This document shows, piece after piece, positions 7,889-16,770 of a stretch of 41,136 nucleotides of DNA. Position 1 is the stretch's first letter. Each line of letters starts with the position of its first letter. The stretch is from Flavobacteriales bacterium (lineage in GTDB: Bacteria > Bacteroidota > Bacteroidia > Flavobacteriales_G > JALEGO01): NCBI GenBank assembly GCA_020628935.1, contig JAHDEG010000010.1:1-41136 (forward strand), written 5' to 3'. The notes beneath the pieces were generated by a model. It did no database searches. It was given only the letters and a program-made list of their open reading frames with translations, and had not been told where the DNA came from. Both the position numbers and the translations under genes were made by a program.

Positions 7889-9772
7889 TTATTCTTTGAT
7901 TGTTTGCTTATCTAATGAACTATACTCAGAATTATTACTTTTATACTCGGGTATTAGCGCCTTAACCCCAGCTATCAAATTATTATTATTTTGTTTTTTA
8001 GCAAGATGAAGTAAGTTATTTATAATTGGTAACACCTCATCAAATGTATATTCTCTTACCTTGGCTATTAAAATTTTGGAATTGTGTGTGGTTAGCATCA
8101 TTTCTTTATCACTAAAGAGTTCTTCCTTTATTTTTTCACCAGGGCGAAGACCTGCAAACGTTATCTGTATATCTATTCCCAACTGTAACCCAGACAGCTG
8201 TATCATTTTTTTTGCTAAATCTAATATTTTGACAGATTCACCCATGTCAAAAACAAAAATTTCTCCTCCCACACCTATAGTTCCTGCCTCCAGCACGAGT
8301 TTACAGGCTTCCGGAATCGTCATAAAAAAACGCGTTATTTCAGGATGTGTTACCGTAACTGGTCCTCCTCTATCAATTTGTTTTTTAAACACGGGAATTA
8401 CTGAACCATTTGATCCTAATACGTTACCAAATCTGGTAGTAATAAATTTTGTTTTACTAACCTTATTTAAAGATTGAACATAAATTTCGGCAGTTCTTTT
8501 ACTGGCTCCCATCACATTAGTAGGGTTTACAGCTTTATCAGTTGAAATAAATACAAATTTTTCAATACTGTATTTAACTGATAAATCTGCCAATATTTTT
8601 GTTCCTCCAACATTAGTTTCGACAGCTTCACACGGATTATTCTCCATAAGTGGAACATGCTTATAAGCTGCCGCATGAAAGACCATTTGAGGATTAAAAT
8701 TAATGAAGGTATTTTCCAAGCGCTCTTTATTTCTTATATCTCCTACAACTACCTCCCAGTTAACTTTTGAGTAAGTACTTAGCAATTCTACATTTAACTC
8801 AAACATAGGTGATTCTGCTTGATCAAACATAATTAGTTTCTTGGGTTTGAATTTTAGTAATTGTCGGCAAATCTCACTACCAATAGAGCCTGATGCACCT
8901 GTCACCAAAATAACTTTATTATTAACTTGTTCACCAATTTTATTTAGATCAATCTCTATTTCATCCCTACCTAAGAGATCTTCAATTTTGACGTGTTTTA
9001 TTTGATTAAAACTAAGCTCTCCATTTATCCAATTTTCGATAGGAGGAACATCTCGCACTGTTATATCATGGTTTAAGCATTCTTCAATTAATTTGTTTTT
9101 TTGAGATTTTTCTATGCTATTAGATGATATTATTAAATGACTAACGTGATTATCATCAACCAGATTATTTAGTTTTTCTGGAGAGTACACTTTAATGCCT
9201 TCAATCCGAGTATTGATTCTTTTCTTATGGTGGTCTACGAAAGCAACAATATTGTATTTTGCCGCCCGATCTCTATCTAAAGTTCTTTTAGCAATAACAC
9301 CTAATTCTCCAGCACCATAGATAATTACGTCTAACTTTGGCTTTTTTGAAAATCGGAATTCAAAATAAAGCATTTTAGCTACTATACGTAGTACAATCAT
9401 CAATAAGGAAGTGCTAATAAACTCAATAAGCAAGACCGATGTTGGGGTTATGTATGCTTTATTAATAGCAAAAGTGATAAAATTTAGAATAAACATTACC
9501 ATAGTACCTACCAACAAAACAGAACTAATTCTAATAATATCTGAAGAGCTGGTATATCTAATTATGCCTCTGTATACTTTAGTAATGAAAAATGAAAAGA
9601 GGCGGATACCTAAAACTGTAGGGTAAGCTTTGTAAAAATCTTGAATTTCATCTTGAGGGATGTCAAAGTTGAAACGAAGCAAATAGGCCAGGGTTAGACT
9701 GAAGAATACGATTGCTATATCTACAACCAGTATAATCCATCGAGGCAGCCTAAAGTATTTTGTTTGACTCAT
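7889..9772 (-). CDS. membrane-anchored nucleotide-sugar dehydratase/epimerase (FlaA1/WbpM/CapD-like)
   Basis: A 627-residue protein of the long FlaA1/WbpM/PglF type. These inner-membrane enzymes usually act as 4,6-dehydratases on UDP-GlcNAc-type sugars for capsule, O-antigen or glycan synthesis. About four membrane helices fill residues 12-135. Then comes a CoA-binding-like Rossmann domain (IIYGAGELG at about 150-158), then the catalytic extended SDR domain with TGASGSIGSE (291-300). The catalytic region reads FISTDKAVNPTNVMGASK (about 408-425). The usual catalytic Tyr is replaced by Met, which is normal for this group. The C-terminal GLRPGEKIKEELF is conserved. No other polysaccharide genes are beside it. 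A TAnnTTTG box lies only 8 nt before the ATG. Confidence 0.92.
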   Translation of the reverse strand: MSQTKYFRLPRWIILVVDIAIVFFSLTLAYLLRFNFDIPQDEIQDFYKAYPTVLGIRLFSFFITKVYRGIIRYTSSSDIIRISSVLLVGTMVMFILNFITFAINKAYITPTSVLLIEFISTSLLMIVLRIVAKMLYFEFRFSKKPKLDVIIYGAGELGVIAKRTLDRDRAAKYNIVAFVDHHKKRINTRIEGIKVYSPEKLNNLVDDNHVSHLIISSNSIEKSQKNKLIEECLNHDITVRDVPPIENWINGELSFNQIKHVKIEDLLGRDEIEIDLNKIGEQVNNKVILVTGASGSIGSEICRQLLKFKPKKLIMFDQAESPMFELNVELLSTYSKVNWEVVVGDIRNKERLENTFINFNPQMVFHAAAYKHVPLMENNPCEAVETNVGGTKILADLSVKYSIEKFVFISTDKAVNPTNVMGASKRTAEIYVQSLNKVSKTKFITTRFGNVLGSNGSVIPVFKKQIDRGGPVTVTHPEITRFFMTIPEACKLVLEAGTIGVGGEIFVFDMGESVKILDLAKKMIQLSGLQLGIDIQITFAGLRPGEKIKEELFSDKEMMLTTHNSKILIAKVREYTFDEVLPIINNLLHLAKKQNNNNLIAGVKALIPEYKSNNSEYSSLDKQTIKE

Positions 9773-9780
9773 TTGTAATG

Positions 9781-9788
9781 CAAATTTA
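9781..9788 (-). promoter_or_regulatory. candidate promoter -7 box for dehydratase gene, nearly leaderless
   Basis: The minus strand reads TAAATTTG, an exact TAnnTTTG match, with only 8 nt between it and the ATG at 9772. Transcription starting about 5-7 nt after the box would leave a leader of one to three bases. No good -33 TTG is present, so confidence is moderate. Confidence 0.4.
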
Positions 9789-10530
9789 AGTATTATGAGT
9801 ATTTAGTCCTAAAATGGTTTTTTGTAGTGAGATATTTATATGATATTTAACCAGCTAATAATATGGTAATGAGATTATTAACTTATTTTTTTAGTTGAAA
9901 TAATGTATTTTAGGCTCAAGCAAAAAATACCAATGATTTTTTTTCATGAACATACGTTTTGGGGATCACTAAGAGGGTGATTTTCTTCAATAAGATCAAT
10001 CTAATCTAATTCTAAGTTCTACATCTAATGCAATAGCACCGCAAGTTAATCTACTTTATCGTATAATACTTTTTGCAGTAAGAGCTTAAGAACTGTATTA
10101 AGTAAAGCCAGGCGTGTTAGAGAAGCAAAATTAATAGCAAGCATGTCATAAAACGATCACTAATACCCTAAGACGTTAACTAAGCTTTAGTATGGGAGAA
10201 AGGTGTGCTAAATATGAATCGAAAATCTTTCGTAAAACAGGTAAAGCAAAAAGATTGAAAATAATATCCAAAAACTTTAGAGTATACTTAAAAAATAACG
10301 AATTATTAAGTAATGAGATTTTACAGAGCCATCAATACTGCATAATCACTGCAAGCTTTAGTGCGTTTCTATTTACTGATTATTAGCTTTGATTTAAAAA
10401 TATAAATATTATAAATCTGTATTTTATGAGCTTTACCTATAACGATACGCCTAAATTTACACTAAAAATTAAACTAGGCAACTGTTGTTTTTTTGTGGGC
10501 GTTATAAGCTAGTAACTTAACTCCACAATT
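9789..10530. other. long intergenic region without a recognisable gene
   Basis: About 740 nt of AT-rich sequence. The only frame longer than 60 codons (10192-10386) has no family resemblance and is rich in Lys, Arg and Asn, as expected from AT-rich non-coding DNA. A loose pair of inverted boxes, TATAACG at 10438 and CGTTATA at 10500, brackets the end. The region precedes a decayed gene, so it may itself be decaying coding DNA, but I can support nothing specific in it. Confidence 0.5.
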
Positions 10531-13212
10531 ATAAATAGAATTTTACAAACGCTGATAATAACAATAACTTGTCTAATTAGTTTCAATGCAATATCCCAAC
10601 CATGGCTTGAAAAATTACCTGCTCAAAAACGTGAAAAAATTCTAACCAATTTTAAACTTGAACAACAAGCATTTGAAAAATATTGGTTAGAAAGTGGTTC
10701 AAAACGTCATAAAAACGGTGAAAAAATCGAAGGACTAAAACAGTATAGAAGAAAAGAGGTTAGATATCAAAGAGATAAAAACTGGATTAATAGAAACGAT
10801 GAATTATTAAATAATATTTAACAATTCAGAAATCAGAAAATAAGTAATAACGAAAATACGTGTACTTACAACGGTACTTTTGAATATCATTACCCATGGA
10901 TACGAAAAAACGTAGGTTCGGGTTTAATTAAAACGGCAGCATTTAACCCAACAGATAATTCTATTTGGGTTGGTGGATTACCAGGTGGACTACACAAATC
11001 ATATGACTACGGCCAAACATGGGTTGATGTAAGTAAAAATTTACCCGATTATGAAATTGAGCAAATTGCAGTGAACCCTAATAATCCAGCACATGCAATA
11101 GTTGAGAAATACCAAACGTTTGATGGAGGATTAACCTGGGAGGTACTACCACCATTTAGTGGAATCGAAATAGACAAAGTCTACTCAGCAAAATTTTTTG
11201 AAGACAACCCCAATAAAATTCTTATAAGTGCCAATGTTGCAGGCAATAGTAGAACATATATTACTGAAGATAATTTTGCTAGCACCTATTACGTAAACAA
11301 TGTCGGTTTGCTTCAAATTATATCAAAACCTTTTTCTGTAGATACGCTTTACGGCAGATCTCTTACAAAAGTGTACAGATCTACAAATGGTGGATTTGCC
11401 TGGCAGGTTATTAGTAATAATGGTTACGAATCTATATTAGCAGTTTCTTCAAACAGCCCTAACTCTTTATACTTAGCAAAGCATGGTACAAATCCTGCTC
11501 AGATTTTTAAATCGTTTGATAAGGGTACAAACTGGACCTTAATAAACAATACAGATATTCAAACGATTAGAAGCTGGCATAACAATGCTTTTGGTGTTTC
11601 GGACATAGATAGCAATAGACTTTTCTTTGGTACAGTTGATGCATATTTGAGTGTTGATGGAGGACAAAACTTTTACAGACAGTCCAGACATGATTATTGT
11701 GGAACCCTAGAACATATACAATCTAGAAGGTTACACCCTGACCAGCAAGACGCTATTCCTATTCCTGGTACCGATTCTATTATTGTAGTAAATGATGGGG
11801 GCGTTTATATACATGATTTTTCAACAGATACTATAGCACAGTATATTAATACCGGCACTTGTTTTACTTTAGGCCCCAATGCAGTAGGGAGTTATTATAA
11901 TAAAACTGATAGACTTAACATTGGGGAAGTATGGGGTTTCGATTTTAGCTCTCAAAACGCAAACCAAGGATTAACAGCTTTGTGGCATAATGGCACATCA
12001 TTAGCAATTGATGACACCTTGTTTGGGAAAGCTGGTGGAGATGGTTTTTCATGTTGGATAAACCCTGACGATAATAACGAGTTTTATACTACCTCTCAGT
12101 ACGGTGGTATTGTTAGAAGAACAATTACTCCTTCAAGTTTAAATATCCTGAGTAGCAATAGTGGTGATTTTAGAACAAAGGTTTTACTAGATAAAAAAGA
12201 ACCCAATATTTTATACCACACAAATTATGACTGGGGAGTTAGAAGATCTATAAATAAAGGAGATAATTGGACTAATATTTCTAATAGAAAAGCTACTAGC
12301 TTTAGTATTCACCCAATACAAAACAATTACATATACATGAACACAAGCCTCGACCCAGATTTGTTACAGTATTCATTAGATAAGGGTGATAACTGGCAAA
12401 GCAATTCCCTACCTTTTTCTTTTGACTTTATTAAGCCGCACGCAACTAATCCGAATAGCTTATTTTTGGTTCATAATGGCAATAATTCAAAAGTATATTC
12501 AGTTGAAAACCTAAGTTCAAATTATACCGATATTACACATAATTTACCTAACATTAATATTCAAGCTTTTGAAATTGATGATAATAATGGTTTGTACGTT
12601 GCTACAACATCGGCTGTATTCTATTTAAGGTTTGAAAGTACTGAATGGATTGAATTAGGTGCAGGAACATTACCTTTCATACCCATTAATATTTTAAGAG
12701 TAGATAATGAAAGAAAAAAATTATTTATCGGTACAGACGGCAGAGGAGTTTGGAGTATCAAAACTCCAGATTACAAGCAAGTTGTAAATGATACTATTTC
12801 TTTATGTGCAGGTGAATCTATTGAGATAAATGGTATTAATTACAGCATACCAGGGTTTTATAGTGATACAATACAAGGTTCAAACCAATGTGATTCGATA
12901 TACCATCAAATAAATATAATTGATGGTTCTGGAACCCCTAACTGCAGTTCTTTAGACGTTATGTCTTTAGAAGAAACATCTTTTAACCTATACCCTAACC
13001 CAGCTACTTATTTTTTAAATGTTGAGTTCGATTTAAAATCAAATTACACTATTCAGATTATAAATTCTGTAGGAAAAATTGTAACCGTAGCAAATACTAA
13101 TGAGCATACTACACAATTACCAGTTTACAGCTTATCTAATGGCGTGTACTTTTTAGTTATAAAAAATATGGAAGGAGCTATTCTTCAAAAGAAACTTTTT
13201 ATAAAAGAATAA
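10531..13212 (+). pseudogene. broken secreted BNR/sortilin-like beta-propeller protein with T9SS type A domain
   Basis: One frame runs through the region as an 894-codon relic with two lesions. The expected start codon at 10531 reads ATA instead of ATG, directly before a good signal peptide (NRILQTLIITITCLISFNAI, then SQ). A TAA stops the frame at 10819-10821. On both sides the translation is coherent: N-terminal WLEKLPAQKRE and AFEKYWLESG, as in Bacteroidota secreted propeller proteins, then propeller blades with SxDxGxxW-type motifs (KSYDYGQTW, STNGGFAW, SFDKGTNWT, SVDGGQNF, INKGDNWT, LDKGDNWQS). The end is a T9SS type A sorting domain (FNLYPNPATYFLNVEF to GVYFLVIKN). The frame after the stop has no ATG near its beginning; the only early start is the GTG at 11071, inside the propeller. 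A point-mutation pseudogene is the simplest reading; sequencing error at both sites is the alternative. Confidence 0.8.
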
Positions 13213-13292
13213 CAAGCACTCGATACTAAATTGAGACCCCATCAGTAAATGAACGCATCTTGTTTATTTATTGATGTTTTTTTTTTATTTAT

Positions 13293-13380
13293 TGCGTGAA
13301 GGATTGACGAGTAAAGCCCGCAGTGAACTTAGTGAGCGAGGACTTGAAACAGAAAGCCCGGCCTGAAAGGACACGCCCAA
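13293..13380 (+). repeat. dispersed intergenic repeat, copy 1
   Basis: About 88 nt lying between the decayed propeller gene and the stop codon of hutH. It is GC-richer than its surroundings and shares ordered blocks with the minus strand of 18533-18629: AAGGATTGA, CAGTGAAC, CGAGGA-TTG, AAAGCC-GG and GCCCAAAT, in the same order and at similar spacing. It resembles the intergenic repeats with AAAGCCCG...GCCC ends seen in many Flavobacteria. It ends 3 nt before the hutH stop codon. Confidence 0.75.
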
Positions 13381-13383
13381 ATA

Positions 13384-14862
13384 CTAATATTCGTTTTGCT
13401 GTATAAACTGAGCGCTTAACGAGATGTCCTTATGCAGCCAACGATCTTCGTTCATAAAAGGAATCTGATTTCTAAATTCGGCTACTATTTTTTCTATTAA
13501 AGGAGACGACTTTTTAGGCTTTCTAAATTCCAATGCTTGAATTGCCGTTAATAACTCTATAGCCAACACGTGCTCTACATTTTTAACCACCTTATAGAGT
13601 TTAGTAGCCGAATTTGCACCCATACTCACATGATCTTCTTGTCCGTTTGATGAGTCTATAGTGTCTACAGATGCTGGTGTGCTATATTGCTTATTCTGAC
13701 TAACCATAGAAGCGGCAGTGTATTGCGGAATCATAAAACCTGAATTAATACCTGGATTTGCCACTAAAAAAACTGGTAAATCGCGCTGGCCAGAAATTAA
13801 TTTGAAAGTTCTTCGCTCAGATATGCTTGCCAACTCAGATGCTGCAATTGCCATAGCATCTAAATGAATAGCTAACGGCTCGCCATGAAAATTACCTCCA
13901 GATACTATTTCATTTTCCTCTACGAGAATGGTTGGATTATCGGTTACTGCATTTAGCTCACGCTCAAAAATAGTTGACACTTGTTGCAACATATCAGAAA
14001 ACGCACCATGTACTTGAGGTATACATCGAAAACTATATGGGTCTTGCAATTGTTTACTTTCAGATTGCTGCAACTCGCTATTTTTAAGAATTTCGTTTAT
14101 AACCTCAGCAGTTTCTATTTGTCCTTTCTGCTGACGAATTTGCATTAGGGTGCTATTAAACGGTTTTATACTGGCATCAAATGCATCTATAGAAATCGCG
14201 GCTATTATATTTGCCCATCGTTTTAACTTTTGTAGTTTAAACAAACTGAACACACCATAAGAAAGCATAAACTGCGTACCATTAATAAGCGCCAAACCTT
14301 CTTTACTAGATAGTTTTAATGGGGATAAATTATGTTTTTGAAGGATGGAATTAGCTGCAACTTTTTGGTTGTTGTCCCACACCTCACCTTCGCCAATGAG
14401 TGGTAAGGATAAATGAGAAAGTGGAGACAAATCGCCAGAGGCTCCTAACGAACCTAAATCGTAAACTACAGGCAGTATTTGATAATTATACAATTGCACC
14501 AAACGCTCTACCAATTGTTTTGTTACTCCTGAATACCCTAAACTCAATGCTTTAATTTTTGTGAGCAACATTAAACGCACAATTTCTTTTGAGGTATAAT
14601 CGCCTACTCCACAGGCATGGGATCGAATAAGTTTGGTTTGTAACTCGCTTAATTTATTATTGGGAATAATTTCTTTATACAATGCTCCAAACCCGGTATT
14701 AATTCCGTAATAAACGCCTCCTTCGGAAATTTTTTGTTCAAGAAAAGCTCTTGAAAGTTCTACTTTTTTGAGCGAATTTTCACTTAGTTCTACTTGAGAG
14801 TTTTCTGATTGAAGTGTTTCAAAAACCTGCTCTAAAGTTAGCCAGCTATCATTTATAATCAT
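13384..14862 (-). CDS. hutH: histidine ammonia-lyase
   Basis: A 492-residue aromatic amino acid lyase that deaminates histidine to urocanate, the first step of histidine breakdown. The MIO prosthetic group forms from Ala-Ser-Gly at about residues 141-143 (LGSLGASGDLSPLSHLSLP). The loop Tyr (GVYYGINTGFGA, about 49-60) and SHACGVG (about 81-87) are present. Related tyrosine or phenylalanine lyases share these motifs, so substrate is not proven, but the length and the SHACG loop fit HutH. No hutU, hutI or hutG is near. Instead the gene follows hisS with a 2-nt gap at the end of the ettA-lipoprotein-hisS-hutH operon. The placement could tie histidine breakdown to a housekeeping transcript. Confidence 0.9.
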   Translation of the reverse strand: MIINDSWLTLEQVFETLQSENSQVELSENSLKKVELSRAFLEQKISEGGVYYGINTGFGALYKEIIPNNKLSELQTKLIRSHACGVGDYTSKEIVRLMLLTKIKALSLGYSGVTKQLVERLVQLYNYQILPVVYDLGSLGASGDLSPLSHLSLPLIGEGEVWDNNQKVAANSILQKHNLSPLKLSSKEGLALINGTQFMLSYGVFSLFKLQKLKRWANIIAAISIDAFDASIKPFNSTLMQIRQQKGQIETAEVINEILKNSELQQSESKQLQDPYSFRCIPQVHGAFSDMLQQVSTIFERELNAVTDNPTILVEENEIVSGGNFHGEPLAIHLDAMAIAASELASISERRTFKLISGQRDLPVFLVANPGINSGFMIPQYTAASMVSQNKQYSTPASVDTIDSSNGQEDHVSMGANSATKLYKVVKNVEHVLAIELLTAIQALEFRKPKKSSPLIEKIVAEFRNQIPFMNEDRWLHKDISLSAQFIQQNEY

Positions 14863-14864
14863 GA

Positions 14865-16229
14865 TTAAGTAATGGTTAAATGATCTTTAACTACGCTTAC
14901 AATATCTTTTGGTGTTGCAACAAGTTGTTCGCCTGTTTCCATCACTTTAATTGTGAATTGATTTTTTTCTATTTCATCACTCCCTATTGCTAACACCAAT
15001 GGAATAAATTTATCGTTAGCATACTTATATTGCTTTTTAAGCTTTGCTTTATCTGGGTATATTTCGGTAGAAATGTTATAATTTCTAAGCTCAGCTGCAA
15101 GTGCTAAGCAGTAATCAACTTCAACTTCTCCAAAATTTGCAAATAATACTTGAGTAGAAGAATGTAAAACATTATCGAATAGATTCAATTGAAGCATTAA
15201 ATCGTAAATACGGTCGGCCCCAAAAGAAATACCTACACCAGATACGTTTGGCATTCCGAATATACTTGTTAAGTCATCATATCTTCCTCCTCCACAAATA
15301 CTTGAAGGAAAATGCTCTGACACCACTTCAAAAATAGCACCAGTATAATAGTTTAGGCCTCTTGCCAAAGAAATATCTAAAGTTATATTTTCAATACCTA
15401 GCTTAAGTGCTTTTTGCAAAACGAATTTAGCTTCAAAAATACCTTTTTCAGCAATATCAACTCCTCTTAGTAAATCAGCCAAATCAGCTAATTTTTGCTC
15501 GTTTGTACCCTTTAAAAGTAGAAAAGAACTTAGTTTTTTTATTGCTTGTTCACTAATGTTTTTTTGATATAGCTCTTCTAAAACTTTATCAATGCCAATT
15601 TTATCAATTTTATCAATAGCCACAGTTATGTCTACAAGTTTATCTGGCTCTCCAATAAACTCAGCAATACCTGCTAGTATTTTACGATTATTTAATTTAA
15701 TAATAACTCCTGGCACATTAAGGTTCGTAAACACCTCATTCGTTATCTGAATCATCTCTAATTCATTTAGTAACGAATTAGAACCTACTACATCAATATC
15801 GCACTGATAAAATTCTCTATATCTACCTTTCTGTGGTCTATCTGCTCTCCAAACGGGTTGTATTTGATAACGCTTAAAAGGAAAACTAATATGATTTTGA
15901 TGTTGCACTACCATTCTTGCAAAGGGTACCGTTAAATCATAACGCAAAGCTTCTTCAGCCAAAATACCATCAGTTTTCTGCCCCAATTTTATCTGCTCTA
16001 ACTGCGATTCAAGTTTTTTACCTCTAGGTTGTACTTTAAAAATAAGTCTATCTCCCTCTTCACCATATTTACCTGTAAGGGTAGATAGGTTTTCCATAGC
16101 GGGAGTTTCTACTTTTTCAAAACCATATTTTTCAAATACTTTTTGAACAGTATTAAATATGAACGTTCTCCTCTTCGATTGTAATGGAAGAAAATCTCTT
16201 GTTCCTTTTGGTATTGATGGTTTACTCAT
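14865..16229 (-). CDS. hisS: histidyl-tRNA synthetase
   Basis: A 454-residue class II aminoacyl-tRNA synthetase that charges tRNA-His. The start PSIPKGTRDFLP is typical. Class II motif 2 is visible (QPVWRADRPQKGRYREFYQC, about residues 123-142), as are the histidine-specific motif LARGLNYYTGAIFEV and the glycine-rich SSICGGGRYDDL. A C-terminal anticodon-binding domain covers about the last 100 residues. Length is normal for the bacterial enzyme. It sits 10 nt after a lipoprotein gene and 2 nt before hutH, all on the minus strand, so translation and breakdown of histidine share a transcript. Confidence 0.96.
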   Translation of the reverse strand: MSKPSIPKGTRDFLPLQSKRRTFIFNTVQKVFEKYGFEKVETPAMENLSTLTGKYGEEGDRLIFKVQPRGKKLESQLEQIKLGQKTDGILAEEALRYDLTVPFARMVVQHQNHISFPFKRYQIQPVWRADRPQKGRYREFYQCDIDVVGSNSLLNELEMIQITNEVFTNLNVPGVIIKLNNRKILAGIAEFIGEPDKLVDITVAIDKIDKIGIDKVLEELYQKNISEQAIKKLSSFLLLKGTNEQKLADLADLLRGVDIAEKGIFEAKFVLQKALKLGIENITLDISLARGLNYYTGAIFEVVSEHFPSSICGGGRYDDLTSIFGMPNVSGVGISFGADRIYDLMLQLNLFDNVLHSSTQVLFANFGEVEVDYCLALAAELRNYNISTEIYPDKAKLKKQYKYANDKFIPLVLAIGSDEIEKNQFTIKVMETGEQLVATPKDIVSVVKDHLTIT

Positions 16230-16239
16230 TTTTTAATGA

Positions 16240-16767
16240 TTAAGGTACAAACCATTTTATTGCAAACTTTAAAGAGCCATCTTTAAGCTCTACTACATCA
16301 TAAATTTCATTGTAAATACGATCTGAATCTACTTTGTACGAAAAATGATGTAAGCTCTTTACTTCTTTGAGTAGTTCTTTATCTGGAAAATTTGACCATG
16401 CGCTTGAAGTAAAGTCTGGCAAATCAATTTTAGCATACTCATATGAATATGTAGACTTTAGTTTTAGGTAATTTGTGTAATTTTCAATGAATTCTTTTCT
16501 TGAAAACCACTTGTGATAATCCTCGTCTGATATACCACAATCAGAACATTGTATGTAACTCAGGCTGTTTTCAGCAACTGACAATAAATCACCTGCTTCT
16601 AAGGCTTGTAAGTAGTTAGACCAAAATAAAACCACTTTACTTTTACTGTCATCTACAGAATCAACAACATTTGTTTCTGTTTTCTCTTCTGCCACTTTAG
16701 GGGCAACCTCAGCGTTATTACAAGATAAAACTGTAAAACCGATCGCTAAAAAAACTAAATATTTCAT
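16240..16767 (-). CDS. unknown lipoprotein
   Basis: A 175-residue predicted lipoprotein of unknown function. The N-terminus is a lipoprotein signal (MKYLVFLAIGFTVLSC) with the lipobox Cys at 16, followed by an acidic linker and a mixed domain of about 130 residues (VVLFWSNYLQALEAGDLLSV and later SLKFAIKWFVP). A CSDCG motif near residue 74 could hold a disulfide or metal. The fold suggests a SnoaL/NTF2-like domain by length and the 'FWxxYLQALEAGD' helix, but this is a guess. It lies 3 nt after ettA and 10 nt before hisS, inside one operon. Confidence 0.75.
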   Translation of the reverse strand: MKYLVFLAIGFTVLSCNNAEVAPKVAEEKTETNVVDSVDDSKSKVVLFWSNYLQALEAGDLLSVAENSLSYIQCSDCGISDEDYHKWFSRKEFIENYTNYLKLKSTYSYEYAKIDLPDFTSSAWSNFPDKELLKEVKSLHHFSYKVDSDRIYNEIYDVVELKDGSLKFAIKWFVP

Positions 16768-16770
16768 ATA

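Noticed and set aside
10192-10386. 64-codon frame in the intergenic region
   Set aside because: No family resemblance, Lys/Asn-rich composition as expected by chance, no promoter or coupling.
10438-10506. Integron attC-like pair TATAACG / CGTTATA
   Set aside because: Inner boxes GCCTA / TAGGC are present but spacing is strongly uneven (about 4 nt against 20 nt), no integrase or cassette array is near, and the core does not follow the attC pattern.
11071-11073. GTG 11071 as the true start of the propeller gene
   Set aside because: The frame is coherent far upstream (signal peptide and propeller sequence), so this GTG is an internal Val codon.
13253-13286. Terminator after the propeller pseudogene (GCATC / GATG stem with ten T's)
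   Set aside because: The stem is only four to five base pairs with a 13-nt loop; the T-run alone is not enough.
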